A DNA stretch of 64,000 nt from Penelope pileata (GCA_013396635.1 WBMW01003249.1:1-64000), one strand, 5' to 3'; positions 33,959-47,900 are shown, numbered from the stretch's first letter. The notes: a model not told the origin generated them from the sequence alone. Numbers and translations are program-made.

Positions 33959-36946
33959 AATTTCTTACAGTCTGCTCTGAAGCGCGTGATATTTTTAATA
34001 CTTTCAATTAAGTCAGGCAGAGGAAGTTAGCTATCACGGGGTATTACAGAAAATTGAGGAGTTCCACATTCTGCACAAAACCTGAGCAGCTGAGAGGTGC
34101 CTTTGAATGAAGCACAGAAATCCACAAGCACAGAAGAGTTTGTGGCTCTTATAAATCTAAAGAGGCAGTATCAGCAGGGCTAATGGATCGCTGATAAGAG
34201 GTGGGATCTCTTAGCCATTCAGATACAGGGGAAAAAAGCTCAGAAAGTCATCAGAAAGACACCGCGTTAACCCCAAACCAGCTAGGATTTGCTCACCAAA
34301 GGAAGACATCGAGCTTGCTCCTGGAGCATGAATTGTCCTGATGCTGTTGGCACAATAGAGGATGTGGTCACTACAGAGAGGACACGCTAGCTCAGAGTTT
34401 ACAAAGAGCAGCATGCAGGTCCACAGGCACCTGAGAGAAGTACTCATGGGCAATAGCTGTGAAGGGAGACAGATGACCTTCCTCTGCAAGGAGTTGCCCA
34501 AGATGGGATAAGAAGACGCTGGTTAAGTGTTCACATGAAGGAGGAGTGCTCTGGAGAGACAATGCACACCATGCAGCAGCAGGGAAGTGCGAGAACCGGT
34601 TTTGACTCAGTGCTCTGAACAGAGCAGTGTAAATAGAGGAACAAGATAAAGCCTGTCTCCATCCTTCGGTCACTGCTGAGGAGAAGGTGAGTTGAAGGAA
34701 TACAGTGTGTCTGCGTGCAATAAGCACGTTCTGCTGCCTCAACCAGCTAGCCTTCATTAATAACGTCCTGCCTCAGGTGTATCTGCGGTGTCTGGGAGAC
34801 ACCCTTAGGGAAAGCAAGCACAAGTTTTGGAGGATTCAGCATCTCCAGCAAGAGGTGTTTTATCTGTCCATTGACATTGTCTTCAGCTCTGAGGTACTTC
34901 CCAGAACATTGTCTATTCTGGAGAGTATTGCAGGCCCAGGTTCACCACTGATGGCTTTTTGATCAAAGACCACAACCAGACCTTTGAGAAGTTTTGTGAT
35001 GAGTGAGGACTAAAGAACTAAACTAATGAAAAGGATATCCTCAGTAAGTAATGTCTGGGACAGCAATGAACACGGTGAGGTGCCAGACATGGGTCTGGGA
35101 GATTGCTGGAAAGCAGCAGTTAAGCAGCAGCAGGGAGACCTGGCCCAACTGGCAGCTGTGGGAAGTTGGCTAATGTCATCCAGACCCCCCGGAACCTCAA
35201 ATGGCACTGAGCTGTGCGCTCTCCTGCTGTCACGAAAGGGGTTCCTGTAGCTTTGGGCCCTTGAAGGCTGTGGAGAAGCTCACCCTGGGGGTGTGAGGCT
35301 GGAGGCTTGGCAGAGGAGGCTTTGTCCTTGTCCAGGACCAACTGGGCTTCTTCTGCTGAAAGGCGGGAGCAGAGAGGAACCCTGACAGCTGTCTGGTCAG
35401 AAGCAGCCTCACAGGCAGCCACTGCCCATGGTGGTGCTGGGTCTGTGCCAGGTGCTTGGTGCCAAGTCCTCCTCCCCACCCAGAAGCAGCCTGAGCAGAG
35501 CCCTGTGGCTCTGGAGGAGCAGAGCTTCAGGTGAAGTGCAGCTGCCCTGGGGAGGATGCAGGCACCTACAGGTCCAGCTTTGCAGCATTTGTACAGCCAT
35601 GAGGAGCCACGACACCGGCAATGTCTGGCTTCCCACCTGGAAGGTGGTAGCACAGCTCGTGGTGCACGGAGAAACCAGAGCTCGGGGTTGGCTCTCAGCT
35701 TGCACATACGCCGCTGAGCAAATGCAAACAGTGAGGGCTGTGCTCTGGCTCTGTTCCCCTGGGACAAGAGTTCCTGGGACAGTCCTGGCTGGTGCCTAAG
35801 GGCTGAACAAAGACAAAGGAGTCAGGGAGGCCAGGAAGGAGCCACAGCTGCTGACCCTGGGCTCTGGGCATTGCCAGCACATGGCACCGACTGCTTGAGG
35901 CTCTGGACTTTGCTGCAAGGTTTCCTACAAACATCCATTTGGGGATTTTCTTATTCCAGTACCAGAGCTGAGATTAGTCCCTGCAGTTACCAAGGGGCTG
36001 TCAGTTTGCTGAGACAGTTTCACATGAAGGATCTGTCAGTTTCCAAGGCTGCCTAGCAGCAGGATGATGTGCTGTGCCAGAAGCTGTTGTTATCAGAAAG
36101 GGGAGAATGGGAAATGGTGCAGCATCAAAAACCTACTAGGCAAGAGAGGGGGATGGCAAGTCTTGGGGTTACAGAGGCAGCAGCTCATTTCTGTAGCTCA
36201 GCCAGAGGACAGGTGTCTTTGCACTGCCCACCTGCACAGCGTAATAGTGGAGGAGCACCAGGCCTCCCTGCTCCCCCTGCGTTGGCAGCAGCCTCCAGCC
36301 TTATCCCCATGCCCTGTGTGGCTTGGCCTGGCCATTGCTCCTCACTTCTTCATGCCAGATCCTGCTGTCCTTTTTGTGCTTCTTCCCCACCATTTCAGTG
36401 CTGGCATCCTCAGATGTCTCAGATTAGGTTTGTTAACACCGGTTCATTTCATTTGAGACTCTCCATCTTTTTTATCTGAACTTTGGTCTCCCAAGGATAC
36501 AAATGCTACCAACACAGCTTGACATTAATTTTCATGAAAACTCCAGAGGACGACAGGCATAAATTTTGCTTCTGCTTATGCCCTGAGGAAGACCAGGGTC
36601 CTATCCTGGAAGATCCGGAGTCCTTGGACTCATGAACGGTATACTTGTAACGCAGAGGTGTGAGAATGAGAGCCGTGGAGGGCAGGGGAAAATAGCAGCA
36701 AGGGCATGGTATCCCAGAAGACATTGTTGGATGGACTTTGAGGACTCTGGTTCCTATCCAAAGCTCAACCCAGCTGTCATTTGGAGGATGAGCTGTAGCT
36801 GTCACTCTAGCCAACCTGGCCCAGCTGTCCCCTATTTTGTGGCAAATGCTCCTTCCACATGTGCTTCTCTTGCTTTTATTACCAACATGCTTCCCAAGCA
36901 ATGATTACTTGGAAGCAAAGTGACTATCAGCTAACAAACAGTCATG
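33959..36946. other. No gene recognised
   Basis: This is mixed DNA. Frames of up to about 215 codons around 35120-35800 overlap on both strands without a domain signature. No repeat is recognised. Confidence 0.5.
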
Positions 36947-37296
36947 TCATTGAATGGTTTGGGTTGGAAGGGACCTTAAAGACCATCCAGTTCCAATTCC
37001 ATGCCATGGGCAGGGACACCTCCCACCAGACCAGGTTGCTCAAGGCCCCATCCAACCTGGCCAGGGATGGCACACCCACAGCTTCTTTGGGCAGCCTGTG
37101 GCAGGGCCTTACCACATACATAGGAAGGAATTCTTTCCTTCAGTCTAATCTAAAATTTACTCTCTTTTAGTTAAAACTGTTCCTCCTTGTCCTATCACTA
37201 CACACCCTGGTAATGAATTTCTCCCCTTTTTTCCTGTAGGCCACCTTCAGGTATTGGAAGGCTGCACTAACATCTTTCCAGAGACTTCTCCAGGCT
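36947..37296 (-). mobile_element. CR1 LINE 3' fragment lacking the terminal repeat
   Basis: The + strand reads 'gtcattgaatggtttgggtt', 'ggaagggaccttaaagacca', 'cacctcccaccagaccaggt' and 'gcagcctgtggcagggcctt', then the decayed ORF2 C-terminus to about 'gacttctccaggct'. The terminal ATTCTATG repeat is barely visible, so this is an older copy than those at 10644 and 30008. Confidence 0.85.
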
Positions 37297-40200
37297 ACTG
37301 GGGCACTGTTTGTCTTCTGTAGGAGTCAAACGATCCTGTGTTGCCTTGTCCTTAGGGTGTTTCTGGGTCAGGCCTGAGTGGGCTGCAGATCCCACCCCTG
37401 CCTGAGGAGAGTCCAGAAGAGCCTTGCACTGGCAGGATGGGGTGAGAAGGAGGATCTCCCCCTGCCATTAGCCAGTTCCACTGACAGATGCTTGTTACAG
37501 GTCAGCTGCTGCATATTGTCTGTTTGGATCAGACTGACATTGCTTGGTCTGTCACACAAGGACAGGTGGCCCTTTGGAGGAGCATTTCTTGGTTTTTGCT
37601 CCTGTGTTGACACAGAGGGGGGTGGGCAGCTTTGCCCTGCACCCTCCCCAGGGGCCTCCCATCCAGCCCTTGCTGTACCCTGCAGGCACTAGCATGCAGT
37701 GCAACACCAGAAAGATTAATTTCCTTTGACCTGCAGTATAGGAATAGAGAAACAAGCCAAAACCTTACTTTACTTAACATCCATGTGAATAAAACATGGC
37801 TCTGTGCATCTGGCTAGGAAGTCCTCCTGTGCTTCTGGCTGTTTCCTGCAGCTGAGGGAGCATGGCTGTCCCTTGCAGCTTGCTGCCAGGGAACAGGGAG
37901 CCACACGGTTGCCTCCTGCCCGTGCCACCCGAAACCCAGCATCTCCCCAGACTGGCTGGGCACTAGGCACTGTAGTTTGCTGAGCACACGAAAGGAGCAG
38001 TTTCCATTCAGAAGAGAGGAGTAGGCAAACCTGTGTTAGAGGAATTGAGGAAAGGGACTGAAAAGCTCAAAGCTTTGCTGCTAGAACAGGCTGTGGCCAG
38101 TGGAGGATGTTCACAAGGAGAAGCAAATAAGCCCTGGCTGCCCTCCCCAGCCACCTATCATGGTGTCATGCCTTGCTCAGAGACAACTGAGTTTATGTGC
38201 AGACCATTATCTCAGGTCACTGCTTTAGAGCTGTTCATCTTGAGTCCCTGTCTGCCAGTGTGATGTCTTGTGGAAGTCCACAATTTTCTTGCACCTTGCA
38301 CATTTGTATGGACAAGGCCCTTCCTTTTTCATGCTTTATGCCTTCTGTATAACAGCTTTGCTGGCTGAGCTCCTCCATTGCAAGAAAGTGTGAATACCTG
38401 TCCCTGTCTTGTATTCTTGTCCTCCTGGTCGCCCTTATCTGTACCCCACAGACTCTGCAGGAGCAAGCCCAGCCACTGGGCAACATTGGACATTTCTGAT
38501 GGTGCACTTCCCTTCATTATTTTTTTTCAGAACAAATTCTTTTGTCTTCCTGAAACTCTGAAGAGAAATAAGAGTGCAAGACAAGCCTAGGGTCCAGTCA
38601 GCAGGCAGCAGCCTGGATCTCCATGGCTTTCTCTGCCTGGGTCCCTGGGGCTGTGCCCTGCCCACATCTCCATGCTGGCAAAACACTTCTATTGTGATCT
38701 GCTCCTGCTTCGGCTCCAGGAAGTCCAGCCCTGGATTGTACGGCAGCTGGCTAGACAAAACCCATCTGAATTGGCAAAAATTAAGCAAGCAATATGTGAG
38801 ATGAGGACCCTGGGCTAAGCACGAAGTGGCTCTGCCCTCCTCAGCAGTTTGAGATTGCCAGAGCTGCTTACAGACGTCTCCCTGCTGTAGTCTTCTTGTC
38901 CAGGAATATGATAGTAGCCAAAAAAAATGATAAATAATAAAATGTTTTTATCCATTAACTGTCTCTCAAGCACATGCCTGCATATACAACACAGCAATAT
39001 CTCCTCTTACTCGATAGGCAAGAGGCTGCAAGAAGAACAGATCTCTGAGTACATTGACAAGAAGGTGAATCACTAGCAGGAGAGATTCAGGCAGACAACT
39101 GCCAGGCGAGCACATGGCTAGATAAACAGAGGAGGGAATAGGTACAGTAGGGGGAAAAGCATTGAAGATCCTTTCATGGTTCACCTGTAGTGCAATAAAA
39201 AGGCTCTCTAAGAACAGGGAGCGCATTTCTCTGCAGTCTGCAGGAGTGTGACTGATCTACATGGATCAGAATCTCTTTGGAGGCACGATGTGGTCCCTGG
39301 GTAACAAAGCCAATGACTTGTGGCTTCTAATCTTCCAAACCTGGTCATACTGAACTGGGAGCCAAGATGCACAAAAGGAAGGAGGATCTCAGCTCTGCAG
39401 GGACAAAAGTTTTGGTTTCTGGTACACAGTTTTTCAACTTTCAAGATATTTTTTTCTTTAAATTGAGCCTTTTCTCTGAGATTCACAAAATGGATATTTC
39501 CATGCCAAGAACAACCCAAATCACACTTAATTTTATATATATACTTTCCCTAGTAAATAGAGAAACAAGCCATTTTTAATGAAAATATTTGTAATATTTT
39601 GCAAATCTGTTGTGAAAATGGGACAATGCTTGCATTCATAATGAAGGATGAGGAGACTGGCAGAGAGCAGTTCCCTATTTTTGCATTAGTCACTTGCTGA
39701 GTCGAAAAAAGAGATATATACAGATGCCAAAGCAAGAGGAGAAGGAAAAGATCCCTTGTGAATGGACAGATGAGGGATGGAGAAGAGGAGGAACAGGATG
39801 GGAAACGGAGTGCAGGAGGCATTTCTGTGCGCTGAACTTCTTCCTTGCACCTGAGAGCTGCATCTCATTGCAGAGGGCTGAATGTGGCTGGATTCACTCC
39901 GTCGGGAGCGAGGAGCACAGGATGCTGCAGGGTCACGGGCTGGGGTGCAGGCTGTGCCCGGTCAGTATCATCACACACTGCAGCAGCTGAACCAGCACTG
40001 ACTGCACAGGGCTGAGTGGAACAGCTCTGCAGGCACCTGGCTGTCTGCAGGGCCCTGCAGGAGGACTCGGCCCTCGTCCCAGCACACTGCAGCCATGCAA
40101 ACACTTTGTCCTGAAAGCTCTTCATCCGTATTCAGAGGTGGGTAGGAGACAGGCACCGTCAAATCCTACCAAGTCCTGATCTTTTTTAATTTTCTCAAAT

Positions 40201-43170
40201 TTCACCTGAGAAACAATGTTTACATGCAAAACGTCTCTAACCCTCCATTTTGCACTGCTTATTTTTATATGGCAGTCTGGCGTACATATCATCAGAAGAC
40301 ACATCACACTGTGTGCAGTTGTTGCTGATGTATCCTAATAGAGTTGTTTTGTGCTGAGATGTTTTGACACTTTGAACAAGATAGGAAGAGCAGCACACCA
40401 CGTACTAATTAGTGGACGGCAGTTTTCAATATATTAAATAATGATTTTAAACTAACAGAAAGCTATTGTGTCAAAGTATTTCATTAAAACACAAAGAAAC
40501 ACTTTGATCTAGAAAAGATGTTTCAGTCAAGGCTAAGTAAGTTAAAGTCGTTCAGAACGATATAAAACAAATACAGTAATTTGAATAAAGTAATGGAAGA
40601 GCCGGCTCCTCTGCCCCAACGTGAGCCTGATGCACATTACCCAGTGCTGGTGGCACATCTTGAGTGACAGAAAAGTAAAGAAACACAATTTGTATCCCTA
40701 CAAAAACCAAAAAAAAACAGGATGAAATGAACAATTTTGTTTTGAAACACAATTTGCTCTTTTGTCTTCCCATCGGTATTTGCTCTGGAACAGCTCACTC
40801 CACAGGGCAGTTTGCTCCTGACCCAGCATTTGAGCACGGCGGTTTCACGGTGAAGGCTGCCTCCCGCTTTCCCGTGGCAATGTGCTCAGGGCTCCCTGCA
40901 AAGCCCCACCCACAGCCACCGCACCTCGAGCTGCTGCAGCAGAGACTAAAGCTGGTGCTTGCTCCTCACCTTTGATGCTCTTTGCAAGGGCTGCAGGAAC
41001 ACAGGGATAGATCAGGTGCTGCTGGTCCCCCTGATCTCCTGCCAGCACAGGAGCAAGGCAGCACTGCAGCGTGCTGGGATCCCCACAAACCGCATCTGTA
41101 GAGAACAGCATCTGGGGGGGTGGGTGGCTGTCAACTCGGGGTCTCCCGCTCAGCCCTGATTCTGCTCCCCGCTCACATGCGATGGAGGACGTGCGCTCTG
41201 CTCTACACAGGTGATAGAGCGGCAGGCAGCCTGAGGTGAGCTGCATGGCATTAAACCTTGCTGCTCAGGTGGCCCCGAGAGCTCCTTCTGTGCTCATGAA
41301 GGGCAGCAGGAACATCCCTGACCCTGATACAATGTGTGTGCATATCCAGTAGAAAAAGACAACGAAGTTGTTGAAGTAGTGTGAAGAAGGATTGGCCTTG
41401 CCAGCTTTATACACAAAGAAACAAAGATTGGTTTGTGGTAGCTGGAGGGAGGCAGCACATAGTGCCCATGGCAATGACACGGTGATGAAGACAACAGTAG
41501 CAAAGAAGATTCCCCAGCGACCACCGAGAGACCCCCAGAGCTGCCCCACACAACTTCCATGCGTGCGCAGGGGGACATCAGCATCTGTTCATTAGTTCCT
41601 GGAATAGTCTTGCATATGTATTCTGGGAAATTGTAGTGTTTATGGTTGTCTTTGTAGGTCTATAAGGGAGTGTGTTCTGTAGGGTGGTTGGTATCTGGCA
41701 GTGCTGTGACACCCAGTACTCCTGACATTGAAATAAATAATGCCTGCTTTCTAATTACCAAATCAGTGTTAGGACATTCATTTCCCAATTTCAGTGACAG
41801 CCCCATCCACAGCAGCACAGGAGAGCTGCAGCACTGCTCCAGCAGAACCCCCAGTGGAGTGGCTGCACCCCAGCCCAGCAGCTCTGGCCCAAGCAAAGCC
41901 CTGTGTAGTCACCATGGTGCCCTTGGAGCAGCGGGCAGGCTGTGGGCCGTGCTGGAGCACTCAGCCCGGTTCCCTGTGCACAGTGCTCCCAGCTCAGCCT
42001 GGCCCAGGACGTGGCCTGGGGACACAACACAAGCAGAGCAGAGAGGAGGAGAACTGCCCTGGTCATGGTGGTCAAGCTCTGTGCGCTGCACCCCAGGTTC
42101 CCACTGGCCTTCCTGGCCATCAGGGCACACTGCTGGCCCCATCAGGCTCAAGGGCCACAGTAAGCCGCCGTTCCCAGCACAGATGTGCAGATCAGATTCT
42201 CCTTCAGGAAGGGCAGGGCTTATACCCCAGACTTCGGGACAGGATCTATCTGTCCCTGGAGAGCCAAGGCTGCCCAGCACAGAGCAGTGCCTCCTGGAAA
42301 CAGCTCTCCCCTTCTCTGCCTGGGTTTTGGTGGTCGCCATGCCTCCTGCCACCCTGGGAGCCCCAAAGCACGTCTTAGCTCACAGCCTGGCCAGGTCACT
42401 GAGCTGATGGAAGGCCTCCAGGCTGCAGTGAGCGCGTGCGGGGCTATGGGCATCCCCAGAGCCCCTCCCCTCCCCCCTCACAGCTCAGCTCACTGGCACC
42501 AAAGGACCTTACTGCTACTGACAGCATTGTCAAGGCTGCTCGTGTGTTTTGAAGATGTCCATTAAAAACACACCTTGATAAGCTCCCTGTTTCTGGTCTG
42601 CTCACAGCTTTGCCAGATATACTGAACCCAGAACTGATATTTACAGGGACTATTGAACATCTACCCAAATTAATCTATCCTCCTCATCAGAGGTTTGGCT
42701 TCCCTCTCACAAGCACAGACTAAATTACTGCTGCGTTGGTCCAGGAAAAATTTACTTTTCTTGAAGCCTGGTGACCACAGTTAATGCAGGCCCAGCCGTG
42801 GGTCTGGCTGCCCCCGGCTCTGGTCCGCACTTCTGGCAGCGGGAGAAGACAGGAGGGAGGAGGAAAAGGGCATGTTCACACCATCCTGTCTCCATGTCCT
42901 ACCCCAGCCTCCAGTATTTTCACAAGCCAGATCTAGTTTCTGTAAATTGAACAACCTTCATGTGGATTTCATTTATTTCCACTTATTTCTATTCATGCTC
43001 ATTATAGGTGAACACTCATGGGTTTCTCTTCAAGGAGTTCTCTGCTTTCCTTCTATTCCTATACATTCTTGCATCTGCAACGTCCTGCAGCAAGGAGTCC
43101 CACAGGTATCCCACTGCACCTCCAACTCCCATTTGGCCTGAACCTCACTGTCATCAATTTCATTTTGTAG
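37297..43170. other. Nearly 6 kb without a recognised repeat; one membrane-like open frame
   Basis: AT-rich stretches occur at 39460-39720 and 40140-40760. The only frame with protein-like character is on the minus strand near 41265-41588, listed separately. CG-containing GC-rich patches lie near 40840-41180 and 41790-42060. Confidence 0.45.
41265..41588 (-). other. Hydrophobic open frame, unidentified
   Basis: The minus frame is open from about 41588 (stop just upstream at 41589-41591) to a stop downstream of 41268. It has no obvious ATG near its start; the first alternative start is GTG at 41547-41549. Counted from that GTG, residues 13-35 (core FFATVVFITVSLPWALC) and about 60-84 (core NNFVVFFYWICTHIV) would be membrane segments, with a cysteine-containing polar linker between them. 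The composition is unlike the P/S/A-rich chance frames elsewhere here. I do not recognise the protein. An AG near 41594-41600 could be a splice acceptor, which would make this an exon, but chance is a real alternative. Confidence 0.2.
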
Positions 43171-43484
43171 AAGCATAGAAGCATAGAATCCCAGAATGGT
43201 TGGGTCGGAAGGGCCCTCAACCCCCAGCCCCACCCCTGCTGTGGGCTGGGTGCCCCCAGCTCAGCTGCCCAGGGCCCACCCATGGCCTTGGGCACCTCCA
43301 GGGTTGGGCACCCACAGCTCTGGGCAGCGCCAGGGCCTCACCACTCTCTGGGTGAAGGATTTCTGCCTCTCATCTGACCTAAACCTCCCTTTTGTTAGTT
43401 TAAAACCACTCCTCGTTGTCCCATCACTATCTGCCTGTGTAAAAACTCAGTAAGACTTCAAGAGTCTTTGAGCCTTCTCCAGCT
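43171..43484 (-). mobile_element. CR1 LINE 3' fragment
   Basis: The + strand starts with repeated 'agcatagaagcatagaatcc' and 'cagaatggttgggtcggaag', then 'tggccttgggcacctccagg' and 'ctctgggcagcgccagggcc', and the decayed ORF2 C-terminus to about 'ttgagccttctccagc'. It is a close counterpart of the sense copies at 3546 and 28870, which share the accumulated 'gcccaaggcc' type UTR. Confidence 0.87.
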
Positions 43485-44089
43485 CTATTTCTTTGTAATC
43501 TCAGGGGAACAGGACTGCAGGTGGTGTTCTGGTGGTAGAAAAATTGTGGGTTTCACGTTGCACAGTACCTCTGCCATCTCCTTCCTCCTCAGCCTGTGGG
43601 ACCCGGCACACTGCCGGGGCAGCTCCCAGGGGCCCTGCATCCTCCCTGCAGCAAGCAGTGCATTCCCCAGCTCCAACGCTGCAGTTCCACAGCCTGCAAA
43701 GGCAAATGCTCTGTGGTGCTCTGAACAGCAGAAAGTTCCTTACCAGGAAGGGGCAATGGAGAGAGGAGAATTGTGCCTGCAAGCACAGCAGCAGCACAGG
43801 AGTCTGGAGCGGGCACTGCAGCAGGCGCGAAGCTGGAGCCAGGAGGGCAGCAGTGTGCGTGCACCCCGGCCACGAGCCCGCTGCAGGAGGCCTCAGCTCC
43901 TGAGACACTGCAGCCTGCCCTGCGCTTTATAAAGCCCTTTTATTTTGTCTTTAAAATGTGCCCTGTGTGCTTTCTGTGTCTGAAAAATAGGGAAAACAAA
44001 GAAACAAAAAAAAATCTCCACGCTGCAGGGAGGTAATTAAGACTAATAATCATCCATGTTGAAAGTAATTTTAAAAACAAAGCACAGCT

Positions 44090-44121
44090 ATTTCTATTTC
44101 TATTAGGCTTTTGTAAAGCCT
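44090..44121. repeat. 23-bp string shared with 2368-2390, overlapping a 7-bp hairpin
   Basis: The 23 bases at 44090-44112 (starting ATTTCTATTTC, ending AGGCTTTT) match 2368-2390 exactly on the same strand, and the flanks differ at once. In this copy AGGCTTT (44105-44111) pairs with AAAGCCT (44115-44121) across a TGT loop. The other copy lacks the right arm. Confidence 0.6.
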
Positions 44122-44980
44122 TTATAGGCTTTTACGAAGCTTATAGTTGGATTTTTTAGATAATTAACTGTTGGCCCCAGCCTACGGGATGCTGACGCTG
44201 CACCTCCAACCCAGCCGTGCTCTCCTGCGCTGAGCAGCCCCGGTCACGGGACACCCTTCCATCCATTGAACAAAACAGCTCCCAGCGATCCTCAGCTGTC
44301 CTCCATGCTGGTGTTCAGCTAATTGCTCCGTGACAGCTCAGTGATCCCACTTGTTCGGTTTGCTGATTCTCAGTCCCTGGAAATCCTGTTTTTCTGGAGG
44401 GAACCCAAACCTGGCTCTAATCTGAAAGTTTGCATTTGTCTGATCTCCAAGTAAAAGCTCGTACTTTCCCCAGCTGTGTTTTCCTAAACAAACAAACACC
44501 CTACAAAAGGGAAGTGACACACGACTGCGTTACCGTTGCTTTGGCCAGGAATGGTATCTGGAGATGGTGTCCGATGGCATCTGGAGATTTCAGTAAGGCC
44601 CAAAGGTGCCAGACAATAAGCATGGAGCAACCCCGCGTGAGCACGGTGGAGGCAGAGCAGCTCCAGCCCTGCTCTGGAGGCGGCGGGGTCCTGCCGGGCC
44701 ATGCCCGCGAGTCCCAGCCACCGCCGTGCCCTCACCTCCGGGCCGGCTCTGGCCAGTGAGGTGGAGTGAGTGATGGAGATTTCTGCTGACGTGCCACTGC
44801 AGCATCACTCATAAAGCAGTGATGTATATGAATCAGGAAAAGGGGATTTTAATCCGTCTGTGGTAGCTTGTTAGGCTTGATCATTAAGCATGTGATAAGA
44901 AAAGAGTTCCTCTCCTCACCAGCGAACATTTTTGCCTCACTAGAGGGGAGGCAACAGAGTGGATGATTTTAGGGCATACG

Positions 44981-44988
44981 TGACGTCA
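44981..44988. promoter_or_regulatory. Perfect CRE palindrome (TGACGTCA)
   Basis: The 8-bp consensus for CREB/ATF binding occurs without mismatch. It is not in a CpG island and no promoter elements are nearby, so it could be a distal site or chance, since about one perfect site is expected per 65 kb. Confidence 0.25.
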
Positions 44989-47900
44989 GACCCTCAGGAA
45001 CACGAGAGAAGTGTTCTTTGGGGTGTGTCTATGAGGGGAACACCTCATACTGGCCTCCATCTCAGGGCTGATTACTCCATCCAGAGAAAATAAGATAAGG
45101 TACTGAAGTGCTTTTAAGAACATCTTTTACAAGGTAACTGCAAAAGTTTAATGAAAATGTGTTAGGTATGACCTGCCAATCAAATGTCGTATGAGATAGC
45201 TGAATATATCATGAAGAGAGGCAAGAAACATGACAAAATAGATAAGCCCCATACTGAGGCCTCTTCCTCATGGTAAAACATCCCAAAATAGCAAGGGCTG
45301 CTGCCCAGCAGGTGCCTGCTGAGCCTGGGACCCAGATCGAGGCCTCCCCGGGCAAACCCCAGCAAGGCTTGAGGTGAGAAGTGCAGCTCAGGGATGGAGA
45401 AGTTTCTCCGGCCTGAACCTGGCGTGTAAAACCTGCAGCCATCAGCGCGGCTGTGGATGCCTGCCAACCTCTGCTTTGCTCTGCAAATGATGATTTCACC
45501 ATTTCAAAGCATTTTAGTTTGAATTCAGTCAGGTTGTAAAAATATTCATTTTATCCCTAGCTCAGATTTTGAAATTGAATGTCAGTTAGAAAAAGAAACT
45601 CGGAATTATTCTTGAGAAAAATGCTAAAAAGAGGTTCTTCAAACTTTCATCCAAAAATAAAACAAATTTTCCACTGAGCGAAGCGCTCTCGCAGCTCCCG
45701 TGCTCCCCAGCCCAACTGCGCTCAGAGGCGCTGGTGCCACTGCCCCGGGCTCCCTCCAGTCGCTGTGCCCGCTGCCATGTGCCCTGCGAGCCAGGGAGGG
45801 CAGCCAGCAGCTCCAGGCCCCACCGGGAGCACCTGGCTGGTGCCCCCGCAGCCTTCTGCAGCCCAGTCTGATGCCCTGTGCCTCGCTGCTCCGTGCTGCT
45901 TGGAGAGTGAGAAAGCACAAAGCCCAGAGGTTCATATGTCAGAAAGCAAACTCAAGTCCCAGAAATTATTATTTTTAACCTTTCCTCATCTGTGATCCAG
46001 TCACACAGATTTTAAAAATATGAATTTTCTTGTATTTTTCAACGAGGCTGATTTCTTTATACTTAGACTTCACCGTGGAGCCGTGCCCTTCTTCTGCCAG
46101 AAAAGTGATGCCGCAGGGTCTGGGCTCATGGTTTCTGCTGCCCAAGCGAAACCAGGAGCTGAGCTGGCTGGGAGCTGGGCTGCCTTGGCTGTTCCAGCTG
46201 CCTTCAGACTCAGCTTCTTATGAGAACCCCAGTTCTCACCAGTCGCTGAGCAGTCACCAGCACAGCATCCTGGCCGTGGGGGAAGATCCAGGTGCCCACG
46301 AGAGAGGGATGCTGCCCAGCTCTGCCTGCAGACACTGCCCTGGTAAAGCCACGATGCATCGTCTCCATGCAGTCTGTCCCCAGGCCCAGCCCCAGCAGGG
46401 AAACCTCAGAGTGACACTGCATTGCCATCATTTCTGTGGCTAGCACACTGCATTTTCTGCTCTTGTCATGTGCTCCAGTGAAGCCATCCTCATTTTTATT
46501 TCTAGGTCACATCCTAAATCTCCTTTCTTACCAGGTTGCATCTATTTTTTTTTAATTGAATGTGTTTCTGCTGAGCTGGTGCACATTTCCCACCTGCATC
46601 CTCCCTGACAGAAGCGTGGCTTGCTCCTGGTCATTTGCATGCTGAGAGCTATCACTGTGCCCACTGCAGCTGAGAACAGTGTATAAAAATACTGTGTTTT
46701 GGGGAGGGTGTGTGGATTTTGGGTGCATGGTTTTAATTAGAAATTGACATTTCTAAGCCTTTGGCTGCCAAGCAACAAGCATCTAGAAAATGATCTCAGT
46801 TGTGATATGTAGGTACCCAGCGTCCATCCGATATTCATTGCTGTGTTTAAAGGCTCAGAGAGGGCCACCTCGTCTGTCATGGCATGGGCACTCATCGGTG
46901 GCTGTCAGCAATGAAACTGCAGGAGAATCATGGCAGAGTGGCTGGCCTAGGACCCCGTCGTCCCCCAGCACTGCTGGGGTAGAAGAGAGTGAACGTGCAA
47001 TGAAGTGGGAATTAAATTTGGTGCCAGAGGCAGCAGGATGCTCTAAATCTGCACTCTGAGCCCTGGCCAGAAGGGCTCTGGCTGCTCTCTGTGGGTCAGT
47101 CCTGAAGACCTGCCCTCACACTTAGTAGGGGAATGGGAGCACGCAGCCGCAGCCCAGAGCCTGTGCGAGCAAAATGGAGCAGGGGGGAGGCAGCACAGCA
47201 GTGCTGGCACTGCCACCCAGCCTCCCTGGCTTCATTCTCATGGAACAAAGCAGCTTCCTCCCTGTCCTTCCTTTCTGGAAGAGATTCTTGCTCCAAATTA
47301 TCCGACTGCCTCAATGCACTCCTTGCAAAGCGGCGCTTTGTCCTTTCTCACTTGCAGCACCTCCCCTCAGGCTCTGCAGCCCAGCTGGCAGCAGAGGAGA
47401 GGAGAGCAGCAAAGGCCAGGCCCTGGAGCAAAGGCTGCAGAGCCACACACGGCTCCCACTGCCCATCCCTGCCATCCTCCCCTTCCCAGCAGTGCAGAGC
47501 TGCCCACGGTCAGCATGACAGCGGAACAGGCTCCTGAGCTGATGGGAGAAAGGCCAGAACTGCTTTATTCATTTCTCTCTTCTTTTCTTGGTACAGACTC
47601 ATTTCTTAAAGACTATTACCCAGAGCCTCACAGAGACTAAATACCTCTCAATGAAGAGCTGAGCAGCATCGTAACTCATTTCCTAGTGCTCAAGCCATGA
47701 TTTCCTGCACAAGAAATGTGCAGTCACAATGGAGAAGACTGATGGCATGCCTGGCGTGGCACTTCATGTCTAATGGTGGCTCATGGCAAATGCTCCCAAA
47801 GATGTCATTAAATGCTGATAATGAGCTTAACTCTGGAGTCCCTCCTGTTAGGGAAATTCCCCTCACCCCAGCCTTCAGCAGCTTCTGTTCTGCAGCGGGA

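Noticed and set aside
32798..34030. 410-codon frame as a host gene
   Set aside because: It is CR1 ORF2 reverse transcriptase that runs past the element into flanking DNA because of a 1-nt loss.
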